64,000 bases of DNA, taken from Acinetobacter sichuanensis (lineage in GTDB: Bacteria > Pseudomonadota > Gammaproteobacteria > Pseudomonadales > Moraxellaceae). The position numbers and the translations under genes were made by a program. The DNA lies in NCBI RefSeq assembly GCF_003024515.2, contig NZ_PYIX02000009.1:1-64000 (forward strand), in the 5' to 3' direction. Within the stretch, counting starts at the first letter, position 1. Each line of letters starts with the position of its first letter. The notes beneath the pieces were generated by a model. That model saw nothing but the letters and a program-made list of their open reading frames with translations, searched no databases and was not told where the DNA came from. Positions 38,038 to 47,284 of this stretch are shown one piece after another.

Positions 38038-39489
38038 TTAAATGGGATAATGTCGGGGCGTTGTTTGTAAAGTGATCCAGCGCAATTCAGTAAATTCTGG
38101 AATAGATGCTTTACTGCCAAAACGACCATAACCACTTTGTTTCACTCCACCAAAAGGCATTTGTGCTTCATCATGCACAGTTGCACCATTAATGTGACAA
38201 ATCCCTGATTCGATTTGTTTGGCAACATCAAAAGCTTGTGAAATATTTTCACTAAAGACAGCAGAGGAAAGTCCAAACTCGCTATCATTTGCCAATTGAA
38301 TCGCTTCTTCGAGTGTATGAAAACGCTGAATTGTACAGACAGGAGCAAATGTTTCTTCTGCATAAATCTGCATATTTGGCTGTACATCAACCACGATGGT
38401 CGGTTGCATGATAGTGCCTTGAATCTGAATACCTAAAGGTAGTTTTGCACCTTTGCTGGTCGCATCATCTAACATCTTTTGAATACGTTGCGCAGCACGT
38501 TCACTTTCCAAAACACCTAAGGGAAATGCCGAATCTGTCGGATTTCCAGCAGTAATATTTTTGGTTTTTTCAATTAATTTTTCAATAAATTGATCGGCAA
38601 TTTGAGCATCAACCAAAACTCGCTCAGTTGACATGCAAATTTGCCCTTGATTGAAAAAAGCACCGAATGCAATCGCATTAACAGCATTTTCAATATTGGC
38701 TTGATCAAGTACCAAAACTGGTGCTTTACCACCTAATTCAAGCAATACAGGTTTTAAACTCTTTGCAGCAGTTTCTGCAATAATTTTTCCTACACGTGTT
38801 GAACCCGTAAAATTAATACGCTTACTGAGTGGATGTGATACAAGTCTCTCAACAATATGTGCCGCATCTTCACCTGCATGGGTAATAATATTGACAACAC
38901 CATCGCCTAAACCTGCTTCATTCAATATTTCACCAATTAAGCGGTGTGTCGCAGGGCATGCCTCCGACGCCTTAAGGACGACTGTATTTCCACATGCTAA
39001 AGGCATTGCTAGAGCGCGAGTGGCTAAAATGATCGGCGCATTCCACGGTGCCATACCGACAATAACACCACATGGAACTCTAACTCCCATTGCCATATTG
39101 CCAGGGATATCTGAAGGAATCAGACTGCCATCAATTTGTGTGGTCATTGCCGCAGCTTCACGCAGCATATTTGCAGCCAAATGGACATTGAAACCATACC
39201 ATGTTGCTGTAGAACCAGTTTCACGCATACCAATCTGAATAAATGCTTCGGTTTTTGCATCCATCAGATCGGCAGCCTTTAATAATTTAAGACGACGATC
39301 TGTTGGAGAAAGTTTTGACCAAGTTTGAAAAGCCCGATGAGCAGATTCAATCGCTTGATCTACATCTTCAATGGTTGCTGCCGCAGCAGTTGAAGCAATA
39401 GAGCCATCAATTGGGCTAATGCGATCAAAAGTTTTACCCGAACTTGCATTTAAAGATTGACCGTTAATGAGTAACTGTACATTTTGCAT
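38038..39489 (-). CDS. hcaB: Hydroxybenzaldehyde/vanillin dehydrogenase (HcaB)
   Basis: NAD-dependent aldehyde dehydrogenase of 483 residues. It oxidises the aldehydes released by HcaA (vanillin, 4-hydroxybenzaldehyde, protocatechualdehyde) to acids that enter via VanAB, PobA or the pca operon. The catalytic cysteine is near residue 285 in FNQGQICMS, and the general-base Glu is in LELGGKAPV. The gene follows hcaA by 36 bp. The sequence is of the vanillin-dehydrogenase (Vdh) type. Confidence 0.93.
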   Translation of the reverse strand: MQNVQLLINGQSLNASSGKTFDRISPIDGSIASTAAAATIEDVDQAIESAHRAFQTWSKLSPTDRRLKLLKAADLMDAKTEAFIQIGMRETGSTATWYGFNVHLAANMLREAAAMTTQIDGSLIPSDIPGNMAMGVRVPCGVIVGMAPWNAPIILATRALAMPLACGNTVVLKASEACPATHRLIGEILNEAGLGDGVVNIITHAGEDAAHIVERLVSHPLSKRINFTGSTRVGKIIAETAAKSLKPVLLELGGKAPVLVLDQANIENAVNAIAFGAFFNQGQICMSTERVLVDAQIADQFIEKLIEKTKNITAGNPTDSAFPLGVLESERAAQRIQKMLDDATSKGAKLPLGIQIQGTIMQPTIVVDVQPNMQIYAEETFAPVCTIQRFHTLEEAIQLANDSEFGLSSAVFSENISQAFDVAKQIESGICHINGATVHDEAQMPFGGVKQSGYGRFGSKASIPEFTELRWITLQTTPRHYPI

Positions 39490-39525
39490 GGTATGTTTCC
39501 TTACATGTCCATTTAGATGAATAAA

Positions 39526-40359
39526 TTAGCCTGTACGTTTATAGCTTTGTAAACCTGGCTTGATTGATTTTTCATCTAAAAATTGTTTTAAACCTTCTTG
39601 ACGACCGCCTTCATTATCACGATGAATACATTGATCTAATTTGGCATATAAATAGTCTTCGTTTTGATCCCATGTCAATTCACGGCAACGTTTAAAGCCA
39701 TTTTTTGCTGTACGCAAGACAACAGGATTTTTTTCTAAAAGTGTATTTGCTAATTCAGTAACTTCATCTTTTAACTGTGAAAGCGGAACACTTTTGTTGA
39801 TTAATCCCATATTTTCGGCTTCTTTACCACCAAAAGTTTTACCCGTCATAATGTAATACAAAGAAGTACGATGTCCTACAGTATCTGCCATTGCTTTACT
39901 GACTAAGTTGCCCGGTGGAATACCCCAGTTGATTTCTGATAGACCAAAAGTTGCTTCATCGGCTGCGATCGCTAAATCACATGCCACTAAAGGTGAGAAA
40001 CCGCCACCAAAACACCAACCATTTACCATCGCAATCGTTGGTTTTGAATACATGCGTAGCAATTGCCACTGCCAACGACATGAATCACGACGAATACGTT
40101 CTTGGAAAATTTCAGGTTGTTCATCAACCTCACGGAAATATTCTTTTAAATCCATTCCCGCAGTCCATGAATCTCCTGCGCCTGTCAGCACTAAAACCCG
40201 TGCATCACCATCAAGTTCTAAAACCTCAAGTACATCAATCATATCTTTATTAAGTTGCGGGCTCATTGCATTTTTCTTTTCTGGACGATTAAACGTCACC
40301 CAAGCAATGCCTGACTCAACTTTTACATCTACAGTTTTCCAACGATTCTCATAGCTCAT
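39526..40359 (-). CDS. hcaA: Hydroxycinnamoyl-CoA hydratase-lyase (HcaA)
   Basis: Crotonase-fold enzyme that hydrates feruloyl-, p-coumaroyl- or caffeoyl-CoA and splits off acetyl-CoA to leave the aromatic aldehyde. It has 277 residues from the ATG at 40359. The catalytic acid is Glu142 in LSEINWG, and Ser122 lies in GGGFSPL; both correspond to the Pseudomonas fluorescens enzyme. The sequence is very close to that enzyme throughout, including its C-terminal SIKPGLQSYKR. The upstream in-frame start at 40428 would add 23 non-homologous residues. It is the first gene of the hca operon. Confidence 0.95.
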   Translation of the reverse strand: MSYENRWKTVDVKVESGIAWVTFNRPEKKNAMSPQLNKDMIDVLEVLELDGDARVLVLTGAGDSWTAGMDLKEYFREVDEQPEIFQERIRRDSCRWQWQLLRMYSKPTIAMVNGWCFGGGFSPLVACDLAIAADEATFGLSEINWGIPPGNLVSKAMADTVGHRTSLYYIMTGKTFGGKEAENMGLINKSVPLSQLKDEVTELANTLLEKNPVVLRTAKNGFKRCRELTWDQNEDYLYAKLDQCIHRDNEGGRQEGLKQFLDEKSIKPGLQSYKRTG

Positions 40360-40617
40360 AGTGCATATTCCATTTGCGAAGTTTGATTTGATGTAAATCA
40401 ATTTAATATCAGTTTTACTTACATTCAAGTCTTTTTTGAAAATATTTTCATTTTTATTTTAATCTATTGTATTTTATAATTATTTTAAATATTTATTAAT
40501 TTAATTAAAAAAAACATTTGATTTTTTTGTAAGTTTATCTGATATTTTACTGGTTGTTTTTCATGCGAGAGAAATAACTCTAAAAAATATATTTGGTTCA
40601 GAACAAGGAAAATAGTG
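40360..40617. promoter_or_regulatory. hcaA-hcaK divergent control region
   Basis: A 258-bp very AT-rich gap between divergent hcaA and hcaK. A TTGAT-GTAA-ATCAA inverted repeat at 40388-40401, just upstream of hcaA, is a candidate operator for the MarR-type HcaR. No convincing -35/-10 pair stands out. The operator call is weak. Confidence 0.4.
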
Positions 40618-41841
40618 ATGGATACAATAAAAGGCTACTCAGGAAGAGTCGTCACAACACTAGCACTCTGCTTTGCCATAGCAGTATTTGAAGGCTTCGA
40701 TTTACAGTCGATGGGCGTTGCTGCACCGCGTATGCGTGCTGAATTTGGACTAGATAATGCCCAAATGGCGTGGGCATTTAGTGCTGCAACTTTAGGAACT
40801 TTGCCTGGTGCTTTATTGGGTGGTCGAATCGCAGATAAAATTGGTCGTAAAAAAGTCTTGATTTTCAGTATCTTATTGTTTGGCATTATGTCGTTACTGA
40901 CAGCTTTTGCGAATAACTATAATTTATTGATTATTATCCGTTTTTTAACAGGCTTGGGCATGGGTGGTGCATTACCCATGATGATCACTTTGACTTCAGA
41001 AGCGGTTTCAGATCAACACAAAGGCACTGCTGTAAGTATTATGTATAGCGGTATTCCATTTGGTGGCATGTTAACTTCATTTGTAGCAATGGCGCTTGCA
41101 GGTGACAGTGAATGGCGTCATATTTTCTATATTGGCGGTTTAGCTCCAATTTTATTGATTCCGTTATTACTGAAATATTTACCCGAATCAAAAGTATATT
41201 TGGCACAGCATAACAAACCAAGTACGCCTTATTGGGAGGTTTTATTTGCTAAAGAGCGCCGTTTTTCAACCTTACAACTTTGGGTGAGTTTTTTCTGTAC
41301 GCTCGTAGTTTTATACTTCTTACTCAATTGGTTACCGCTATTAATGGGTGCACAAGGTCTAAATAAAACCGAAGCCAATTATGTACAAATCGGCTATAAC
41401 ATCGGAGGAATATTTGGTTCTATTTTAATGGGTATGATGTTAGATAAACTGAAAATGAGTTCTGTGATTAAATTTATTTATGTCGGGATCTTATTTTCTT
41501 TGTGTTGTTTAGCGATTTCACCAACGGTTGCTTTGTTGGCACTGTCGGCTGTCGGTTGTGGTTTATTTATTGTCGGTGGACAATCTGCATTATATGGTTT
41601 AGCTGCAATGTTCTACCCAACCGCAATGCGTGGTACGGGTGTAGGTGCTGCGGTAGCAATAGGGCGAATAGGGTCTTTTGCAGGTCCATTATTAGCAGGT
41701 TTATTGTTATCTTTTGGCTCAAGTTCTACCATGGTCATTGGTTCAAGTATTCCAATTATTTTGATTGCCGCAATCGCTGCATTACTGCTGGTTAGACGTA
41801 AAAATCAAACGGTTACGCCTGTGCTAAAAACCTCAAATTAA
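40618..41841 (+). CDS. hcaK: Hydroxycinnamate transporter, MFS (HcaK)
   Basis: Inner-membrane transporter of 407 residues with about 12 segments. It has FEGFDLQSMGVAAP in segment 1 and GGRIADKIGRKK after segment 2, as in aromatic-acid symporters. The ATG at 40618, preceded by AAGGA at 40605-40609, is preferred over the GTG three bases upstream. It is divergent from hcaA and followed by hcaR, as in the ADP1 hca cluster. Import of ferulate, coumarate or caffeate is inferred. Confidence 0.87.
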   Translation: MDTIKGYSGRVVTTLALCFAIAVFEGFDLQSMGVAAPRMRAEFGLDNAQMAWAFSAATLGTLPGALLGGRIADKIGRKKVLIFSILLFGIMSLLTAFANNYNLLIIIRFLTGLGMGGALPMMITLTSEAVSDQHKGTAVSIMYSGIPFGGMLTSFVAMALAGDSEWRHIFYIGGLAPILLIPLLLKYLPESKVYLAQHNKPSTPYWEVLFAKERRFSTLQLWVSFFCTLVVLYFLLNWLPLLMGAQGLNKTEANYVQIGYNIGGIFGSILMGMMLDKLKMSSVIKFIYVGILFSLCCLAISPTVALLALSAVGCGLFIVGGQSALYGLAAMFYPTAMRGTGVGAAVAIGRIGSFAGPLLAGLLLSFGSSSTMVIGSSIPIILIAAIAALLLVRRKNQTVTPVLKTSN

Positions 41842-41850
41842 TTGACGTTT

Positions 41851-41882
41851 TAAGAAGTATGATTTTCGCATCATACTTCTTA
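41851..41882 (+). terminator. Hairpin between hcaK and hcaR
   Basis: Perfect 13-bp arms TAAGAAGTATGAT and ATCATACTTCTTA with a 6-nt loop, 10 bp after hcaK. There is no long T-run, so it may attenuate rather than stop transcription into hcaR. Confidence 0.6.
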
Positions 41883-41917
41883 TACTTATTGAATAGAACT
41901 TAGAATTGGAATTTTAC

Positions 41918-42352
41918 GTGAATCAACACAACTTAAATGCACCTAAACTCAGCTATATGCTGGCACGTGTAGATCGTATTATCAGCAAACAATTGACTGA
42001 GCAGCTTAAACCTTTAAATATCAGTTTACCGCAGTACACCGCACTTTCAGTTTTAGCTGCAAAAAAAGGTTTATCTAATGCAAAACTAGCTGAAAAATCG
42101 TTTATTAAGCCACAATCTGCAAATAAAATTTTACAAGATCTTGAAAGTACAGGATGGATTGAAAAGCATTCAGACCCAACACATGGACGCCGTATTTTAA
42201 TTCAACTCACGGCTTCAGGTTGGGATAAATTAGCGGAATGTAACCAAGTGGTCGAATTATTAGAACAAAAAATGTTGAATAATATTGATATTAATTTAGC
42301 CTATTTAATTCGAAATAACTTAGAATTAATGGTCAATAATTTAAAAGATTAA
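41918..42352 (+). CDS. hcaR: MarR-family repressor of hca genes (HcaR)
   Basis: 144-residue winged-helix regulator: ALSVLAAKKGLSNAKLAEKSFIKPQSANKILQDLESTGWI is the DNA-binding region (about residues 46-85), followed by the HGRRILIQLT wing. The start is probably GTG at 41918 with TTGGA 7 bp upstream; TTG at 41906 is the alternative. ADP1 HcaR represses the hca genes until hydroxycinnamoyl-CoA builds up. Its position next to hcaK supports the same role here. Confidence 0.85.
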   Translation: MNQHNLNAPKLSYMLARVDRIISKQLTEQLKPLNISLPQYTALSVLAAKKGLSNAKLAEKSFIKPQSANKILQDLESTGWIEKHSDPTHGRRILIQLTASGWDKLAECNQVVELLEQKMLNNIDINLAYLIRNNLELMVNNLKD

Positions 42353-42409
42353 AGTTGATTTATGTGGTAATAAGATTATGTATTATTTAAATTTATTGGG
42401 TAATAAAAA

Positions 42410-42439
42410 TATAAACCGTATATCAATACACGGTTTATA
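42410..42439. terminator. Convergent hairpin between hcaR and copZ
   Basis: Perfect 10-bp arms TATAAACCGT and ACGGTTTATA around 10 bases, midway between the convergent hcaR and copZ stops. It is A/T-flanked; likely a bidirectional terminator, though the T-run is short. Confidence 0.6.
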
Positions 42440-42470
42440 ATGAGTGCGTTTCATACAGTTATTTACTAAA

Positions 42471-42665
42471 CTACTGAACTGTTGCAGGGAAGCCATCTTC
42501 TGCTAAAGCTGCGGTCACTTTGTCTAAGCTTTCAGATGTTTCAACAGTCACAATTTTTGTTGCTAAATCAATATCAACTTTTGCATTCGCATCGACATCT
42601 TGAATTGTTGCAGTAACACCACGCGCACAGCCACCGCATGTCATATTTTCAATCAATAATTTCAT
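42471..42665 (-). CDS. copZ: Copper chaperone (CopZ-like)
   Basis: 64-residue heavy-metal-associated (HMA) domain protein with the metal site MTCGGC at residues 8-13, so two cysteines bind Cu(I). It probably hands copper to the CopA pump encoded divergently. The ATG is preceded by GGAGAA. Its promoter has the 19-bp spacer and palindrome typical of CueR control. Confidence 0.92.
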   Translation of the reverse strand: MKLLIENMTCGGCARGVTATIQDVDANAKVDIDLATKIVTVETSESLDKVTAALAEDGFPATVQ

Positions 42666-42698
42666 GGTTATTCTCCAACAGAAATTGTATTGGTTTAA

Positions 42699-42729
42699 AT
42701 TTTAAACCTTATCATCATGGTAAGGTCAA
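42699..42729 (-). promoter_or_regulatory. CueR-type promoter of copZ
   Basis: On the minus strand: -35 TTGACC (42729-42724), a 19-bp spacer, and -10 TAAAAT (42704-42699). The spacer holds the dyad ACCTTA...TAAGGT. The long 19-bp spacer is the hallmark of MerR-family activation. Confidence 0.85.
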
Positions 42730-42766
42730 GCGTGTTGTAGAAAAATAATAAATACCAAAAAAATTC

Positions 42767-42797
42767 TTGACCTTCCCATGATGTCAATCTGTATGCT
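42767..42797 (+). promoter_or_regulatory. CueR-type promoter of copA
   Basis: -35 TTGACC at 42767-42772, a 19-bp spacer and -10 TATGCT at 42792-42797. The start TTGACCTTCCC equals the left half of the E. coli copA promoter. It faces away from the copZ promoter. Confidence 0.85.
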
Positions 42798-42830
42798 GAA
42801 CTCAGAATATTGAAATCGTTGGAGGTCATC

Positions 42831-45314
42831 ATGAGCTCACAAAATACAGTTTCCACGCAATACCAAGAAACCCTGTCAATCGAAGGAATGACATGTGCTT
42901 CATGCGTGGGACGTGTAGAAAAAGCCTTAAAAAAAGTGGATGGCGTAGAAAGTGCAGCGGTAAACCTTGCCACTGAAAAGGCAGTCATTACATCTTCACA
43001 ACCGATTGATCGGAATACTTTGGTCAAAGCAGTTGAACGCGCAGGTTATGATGTACCTAAAGCACAACCTATAGAGCTTATTATTGATGGAATGACCTGT
43101 GCATCGTGTGTCGCACGTGTAGAAAAAGCACTGAAAAAAGTTCAAGGTGTACAACAAGCTAATGTCAATTTGGCAACTGAACAGGCTTGGATTCAAGCAG
43201 ATGGTGGTGTTTCTAGTGGTGACTTGATTCAAGCTGTAAAAAAAGCAGGCTATGATGCAAAATTACTTGAGCAGGACAACAGCCAACAACAAGATAAAAA
43301 AGAAACTGAACTGCAACAACTGAAACGAGATTTAATCATTTCATTGATTTTGGCTGTTCCTGTTTTTATTTTGGAAATGGGCGCACATATGATCCCATCT
43401 TTCCATATGTGGATCATGCATAACATTGGGCAATATAACAACTGGCTCATTCAGTTTGTATTAACCACTTTAGTATTAATTTTCCCTGGTCGTCGTTTCT
43501 ATGAAAAAGGGATTCCTGCTTTATTTAGACTTGCACCCGATATGAACTCGCTGGTGGCAGTAGGTACCTTAGCAGCTTATAGCTTTTCCTTAGTCGCAAC
43601 ATTTATTCCTGACGTATTACCGCATGGCACGGTTCACGTCTATTTTGAGGCTGCTGCTGTTATTGTGAGTTTGATTTTACTTGGACGTTATTTTGAGGCA
43701 AAAGCCAAAGGACGTACTTCACAAGCCATTCAACACCTAGTTGGCATGCAAGCCAAAACTGCGCGTATTCATCGTGACGGACAAGTGCTTGAAGTTCCAG
43801 TGGCTGAGGTCACCACAGATACCATTGTTGAAATTCGTCCGGGTGAACGCGTACCTGTTGATGGTGAAGTGGTTGAAGGTCACAGTTATATCGATGAAGC
43901 GATGATCACAGGTGAACCAATTCCTGTAGAAAAAACACTAGGTCATCCAGTGGTTGGTGGAACAATCAACCAAAATGGAACTTTAAATATTCGTGCGACT
44001 GCGATTGGCGAATCGACTGTGCTTGCACAAATTATTCGTATGGTCGAGCAAGCACAAGGCTCAAAACTGCCTATTCAAGCCTTGGTCGATAAAGTCACCA
44101 TGTGGTTTGTACCCGCGGTGATGTTTTTAGCACTATTAACCTTCATGGTTTGGTTTATTTTTGGTCCTGAACCTGCTTTAACCTTTAGTTTGGTCAATGC
44201 CGTTGCGGTTTTGATTATTGCTTGTCCTTGTGCAATGGGTTTAGCCACACCGACTTCAATTATGGTGGGTACAGGACGTGGCGCTGAAATGGGAATTTTA
44301 TTCCGTAAAGGCGAAGCACTCCAATTATTGCAAGAAGTCAAAGTTGTTGCAGTGGATAAAACAGGAACATTAACCGAAGGCAAACCGACTTTAACAGACT
44401 TTCGTGTGCAAGATGGTTTTGAGCGTGATCAGGTTCTGCAAATCGTTGCCTCTGTTGAAGCAAAATCGGAACATCCCATTGCCTTGGCGATCGTCAAAGC
44501 GGCTGAAGATGAAAATATTGAATTCTTGCCTGTGACTGCATTCGACTCGGTGACGGGTTCTGGAATCAAAGCTGAAGTGAATGGGCAAGCGGTTCAAATC
44601 GGTGCTGACCGTTATATGCATGAGATTGGTGTAAATGTCAGCGCGTTTGAACAAGAGGCTGCGCGTTTAGGCAATGAGGGGAAAACCCCAATTTATGTGG
44701 CGATTGGACAAAAATTAGCGGCAATTGTCGCAGTCGCTGACCCAATTAAACCATCAACATTTGCTGCAATTGAGGCTTTGCATCAGTTAGGTTTAAAAGT
44801 CGCCATGATTACAGGCGATAACCGACATACTGCACATGCAATCGCAACTCGCTTAGGCATTGACCGAGTGGAAGCGGAAGTTTTACCTGAAGGTAAAGTG
44901 GACGTTGTGCAACAACTGCAACAAAAATATGGTCGTGTGGCTTTTGTTGGTGATGGTATCAATGATGCACCAGCATTAGCAAAATCAGATGTCGGGATCG
45001 CCATTGGTACAGGAACAGATGTCGCAATTGAAGCAGCGGAAGTGGTCTTAATGTCAGGTAATTTACAAGGTGTGCCAAATGCGATTGCCTTAAGTAAAGC
45101 AACGATACGCAATATTCATCAAAACTTATTTTGGGCATTTATTTATAATATCGCCTTGATTCCAATCGCCGCAGGCGTGTTGTATCCAGCATTTGGTATT
45201 TTATTGTCACCTGTATTTGCTGCGGGTGCGATGGCATTGTCTTCTGTATTTGTGTTAGGCAATGCTTTACGCTTAAAATATTTTCATGCAATCAAATTTG
45301 AATCATCGCATTGA
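42831..45314 (+). CDS. copA: Cu(I)-exporting P-type ATPase (CopA)
   Basis: P1B-type ATPase of 827 residues that pumps Cu(I) from cytoplasm to periplasm. Two N-terminal HMA domains carry GMTCASC, with Cys22/Cys25 and Cys90/Cys93. The membrane metal site is Cys465-Pro-Cys467 in ACPCAMG. The phosphorylated residue is Asp509 in DKTGT, and the ATP-binding and hinge motifs SEHPIA, MITGDN and GDGINDAPA follow. The ATG at 42831 has a strong GGAGG at 42821-42825, so the longer reading from 42810 is rejected. Confidence 0.97.
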   Translation: MSSQNTVSTQYQETLSIEGMTCASCVGRVEKALKKVDGVESAAVNLATEKAVITSSQPIDRNTLVKAVERAGYDVPKAQPIELIIDGMTCASCVARVEKALKKVQGVQQANVNLATEQAWIQADGGVSSGDLIQAVKKAGYDAKLLEQDNSQQQDKKETELQQLKRDLIISLILAVPVFILEMGAHMIPSFHMWIMHNIGQYNNWLIQFVLTTLVLIFPGRRFYEKGIPALFRLAPDMNSLVAVGTLAAYSFSLVATFIPDVLPHGTVHVYFEAAAVIVSLILLGRYFEAKAKGRTSQAIQHLVGMQAKTARIHRDGQVLEVPVAEVTTDTIVEIRPGERVPVDGEVVEGHSYIDEAMITGEPIPVEKTLGHPVVGGTINQNGTLNIRATAIGESTVLAQIIRMVEQAQGSKLPIQALVDKVTMWFVPAVMFLALLTFMVWFIFGPEPALTFSLVNAVAVLIIACPCAMGLATPTSIMVGTGRGAEMGILFRKGEALQLLQEVKVVAVDKTGTLTEGKPTLTDFRVQDGFERDQVLQIVASVEAKSEHPIALAIVKAAEDENIEFLPVTAFDSVTGSGIKAEVNGQAVQIGADRYMHEIGVNVSAFEQEAARLGNEGKTPIYVAIGQKLAAIVAVADPIKPSTFAAIEALHQLGLKVAMITGDNRHTAHAIATRLGIDRVEAEVLPEGKVDVVQQLQQKYGRVAFVGDGINDAPALAKSDVGIAIGTGTDVAIEAAEVVLMSGNLQGVPNAIALSKATIRNIHQNLFWAFIYNIALIPIAAGVLYPAFGILLSPVFAAGAMALSSVFVLGNALRLKYFHAIKFESSH

Positions 45315-45323
45315 ATCATGAAG

Positions 45324-45363
45324 AAAAATGACATGAGGCATACTTTGCACTGATGTCATTTTT
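45324..45363 (+). terminator. Terminator after copA
   Basis: Arms AAAAATGACAT (45324-45334) and ATGTCATTTTT (45353-45363), with an 18-nt loop and a T-run. It precedes cueR by 18 bp and may also lower read-through into it. Confidence 0.75.
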
Positions 45364-45381
45364 TCAGTAGAGGGCACTGAA

Positions 45382-45816
45382 ATGAATATAGGTCAAATCT
45401 CAAAACAGACAGGGATTTCAAGTAAAATGATTCGCTATTATGAGCAAATTGGTTTATTGGACTTAGCCAAACGTTCTGCTTCAGGTTATCGGATTTATTC
45501 TGAGCAAGATTTAAAAACGCTCAACTTTTTAAAACACGCGCGTGACTTAGGTTTTTCTTCTGAACAGATGAAAGAATTACTATCTTTGTGGAAAAATACC
45601 GAGAGACAAAGTGCAGAAGTGAAACAATTGACTTTAAAACATATTGATGTGTTAAATCAGAAAATTGCTCAGCTACAAAGTATGGTGAATTTATTACAAG
45701 CCTCTGCAAACCATTGCACAGGAGATCATCAAGCCAATTGTACAATTTTAGAAAATATTGAATTTGGTTGTTTACATGACAACGTCATAGCCGATCAGAA
45801 TATTTCTTCTGTATAA
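45382..45816 (+). CDS. cueR: Copper-responsive MerR-family activator (CueR)
   Basis: 144-residue MerR-type regulator: N-terminal helix-turn-helix (MNIGQISKQTGISSKMIRYYEQIGLL, about residues 1-26), a long dimerisation helix and a C-terminal metal loop. The two Cu(I) ligands Cys112 and Cys120 fall at exactly the E. coli CueR positions with the same 7-residue spacing. It activates the 19-bp-spacer promoters of copA and copZ next door. Confidence 0.94.
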   Translation: MNIGQISKQTGISSKMIRYYEQIGLLDLAKRSASGYRIYSEQDLKTLNFLKHARDLGFSSEQMKELLSLWKNTERQSAEVKQLTLKHIDVLNQKIAQLQSMVNLLQASANHCTGDHQANCTILENIEFGCLHDNVIADQNISSV

Positions 45817-45878
45817 ATGCTAGAATATTTATATAAAATATACGCTTGTTTTTTTGCATGATATATTTGGATTTTTAT

Positions 45879-46247
45879 ATGAAAAAACTGGCTTATCTGG
45901 TCTGTATCCCCATGTTTTTATGGGGTTGTCAAACAGGGCAAACTCAACCACAGAACCCGATTCAAGGGATTGATTTAAAGCAACCCGAAGCAAAGGTTTT
46001 ATGTGATCAATATATTTGTGCCAATGCCGAAGGTCTATCTAAAGTACTGACCGAAAAATATTTAGGGCAAGCGCAGGCGGAGCGTGTTTTTTCACAAGTT
46101 CAGTTGAATCAGACACAGTTTACATTTGCCAATGGTATTTTCTGTGATACCCAAGCCAAACGCTGCCATGTAGATCGTTATTTTGATGCGAATGGAAAAC
46201 GTAGTGCGGTTGCACCAAACTATACTCAAGCTTTATTTGGTCGATAA
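45879..46247 (+). CDS. Small predicted lipoprotein of unknown function
   Basis: 122 residues from the ATG at 45879. The N terminus MKKLAYLVCIPMFLWGC ends in a plausible lipobox with Cys17. The mature part has three further cysteines (VLCDQYICANAEG and FCDTQAKRCHVD) and no recognised domain. It lies downstream of cueR but separated by 62 bp, so co-transcription is uncertain. The cysteines could reflect disulphides or metal binding; nothing more can be claimed. Confidence 0.6.
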   Translation: MKKLAYLVCIPMFLWGCQTGQTQPQNPIQGIDLKQPEAKVLCDQYICANAEGLSKVLTEKYLGQAQAERVFSQVQLNQTQFTFANGIFCDTQAKRCHVDRYFDANGKRSAVAPNYTQALFGR

Positions 46248-46270
46248 CACAAAAATTCCCTATAATGTGG

Positions 46271-47284
46271 TCATTCCACCTCAGAAAATCGGTGTTTTCC
46301 TATACATTGCATCGCAATGGCATTGATTTTCTTTGCATCCAATTGCAAGTTTTGCCATTTGCACACTTGTTGAATCATCCATTCAAAATCGTCATTTTGG
46401 GGTGGATGTTGTGTACCAAAAGAGCGAATAATCTTTTGAATTTTATGAAAATGTGCAACATGTACCCAATCGGAGCAATTAAACTGAATAATCTGACGCT
46501 GTTCTAATAACTCCCACACCTCATCCAAATGTTCAAGTTGATCAAAATCTTGTTGTGCCCGTTGAATTGCCGTGCTGAGGGCATTCAGTGTATTGGGATA
46601 AAGTTCTGCCCATTCTGAACTTGTTGCCAAAACTTTATCGGCTACATCAGGAATAATCTGTTGCGCTGAAGCAATAACCTGACTATAGCCCTGAATCTGA
46701 GCCTGTACATTCCACGGTTCACCGACACAAAAACCATCAATGATTTGTTTGGACATGGCTTCCACCATATAAGGCGGTGGCAAAGTGTTAAATGGATAAT
46801 TTTTGGCAAGATTTTCATCGACAAGTGCAAACCATTCTCTGAGCGCATAATGATGAATTGAATGTTTAAATACATGGGCAAGCTGTAAGGCATGTCCATT
46901 TTGAATTGCAGCAATGACTTTTGTGGCGGCACTTTGTGGACTGTCTTGTGCGCTGATCTTGCATTGATAACACAGATTTTGACTCAGACTGATATACGCC
47001 TGATTGCGACTGAGCAACAAAGACGTTTGTAGGGGAATGCCCAATTGATCATCCCCAATTGCAGCAGCAGGCAACATGGCAGATAGACAATGTGCTGCAT
47101 CCAAAATACCAAATGCCAAGCGATCACGTAAACTCGCCCAAGACGCTTCCTTGACCAAAGTGACATTTAAACCAACATCATGAAAATAACCCTGATGTTC
47201 TGCCCATAACAATGCAATACAGTCCAACAAAGGAATATAACCAATCTGTAATTCTGTTTTTTCAAGCTGCGCAATATGATTCAT
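46271..47284 (-). CDS. nasS: Nitrate-sensing NasS-like protein
   Basis: 337 residues of the NrtA/NasS periplasmic-binding-protein fold, without a signal peptide (MNHIAQLEKTELQIGYIPLLDCIAL), so it is cytoplasmic. NasS binds nitrate or nitrite and holds the antiterminator NasT inactive in their absence. It overlaps nasT by 4 bp (ATGA), supporting a NasS-NasT pair. A transport role is unlikely because no ABC permease or ATPase is present. Confidence 0.87.
   Translation of the reverse strand: MNHIAQLEKTELQIGYIPLLDCIALLWAEHQGYFHDVGLNVTLVKEASWASLRDRLAFGILDAAHCLSAMLPAAAIGDDQLGIPLQTSLLLSRNQAYISLSQNLCYQCKISAQDSPQSAATKVIAAIQNGHALQLAHVFKHSIHHYALREWFALVDENLAKNYPFNTLPPPYMVEAMSKQIIDGFCVGEPWNVQAQIQGYSQVIASAQQIIPDVADKVLATSSEWAELYPNTLNALSTAIQRAQQDFDQLEHLDEVWELLEQRQIIQFNCSDWVHVAHFHKIQKIIRSFGTQHPPQNDDFEWMIQQVCKWQNLQLDAKKINAIAMQCIGKHRFSEVE

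Noticed and set aside
38891..39238. Plus-strand open frame inside hcaB
   Set aside because: It lies antisense to the conserved aldehyde dehydrogenase and reflects its codon pattern.
46271..47284. Periplasmic nitrate-binding protein of an ABC importer (NrtA)
   Set aside because: It lacks a signal peptide and any ABC partner genes and overlaps nasT, so NasS is the better call.
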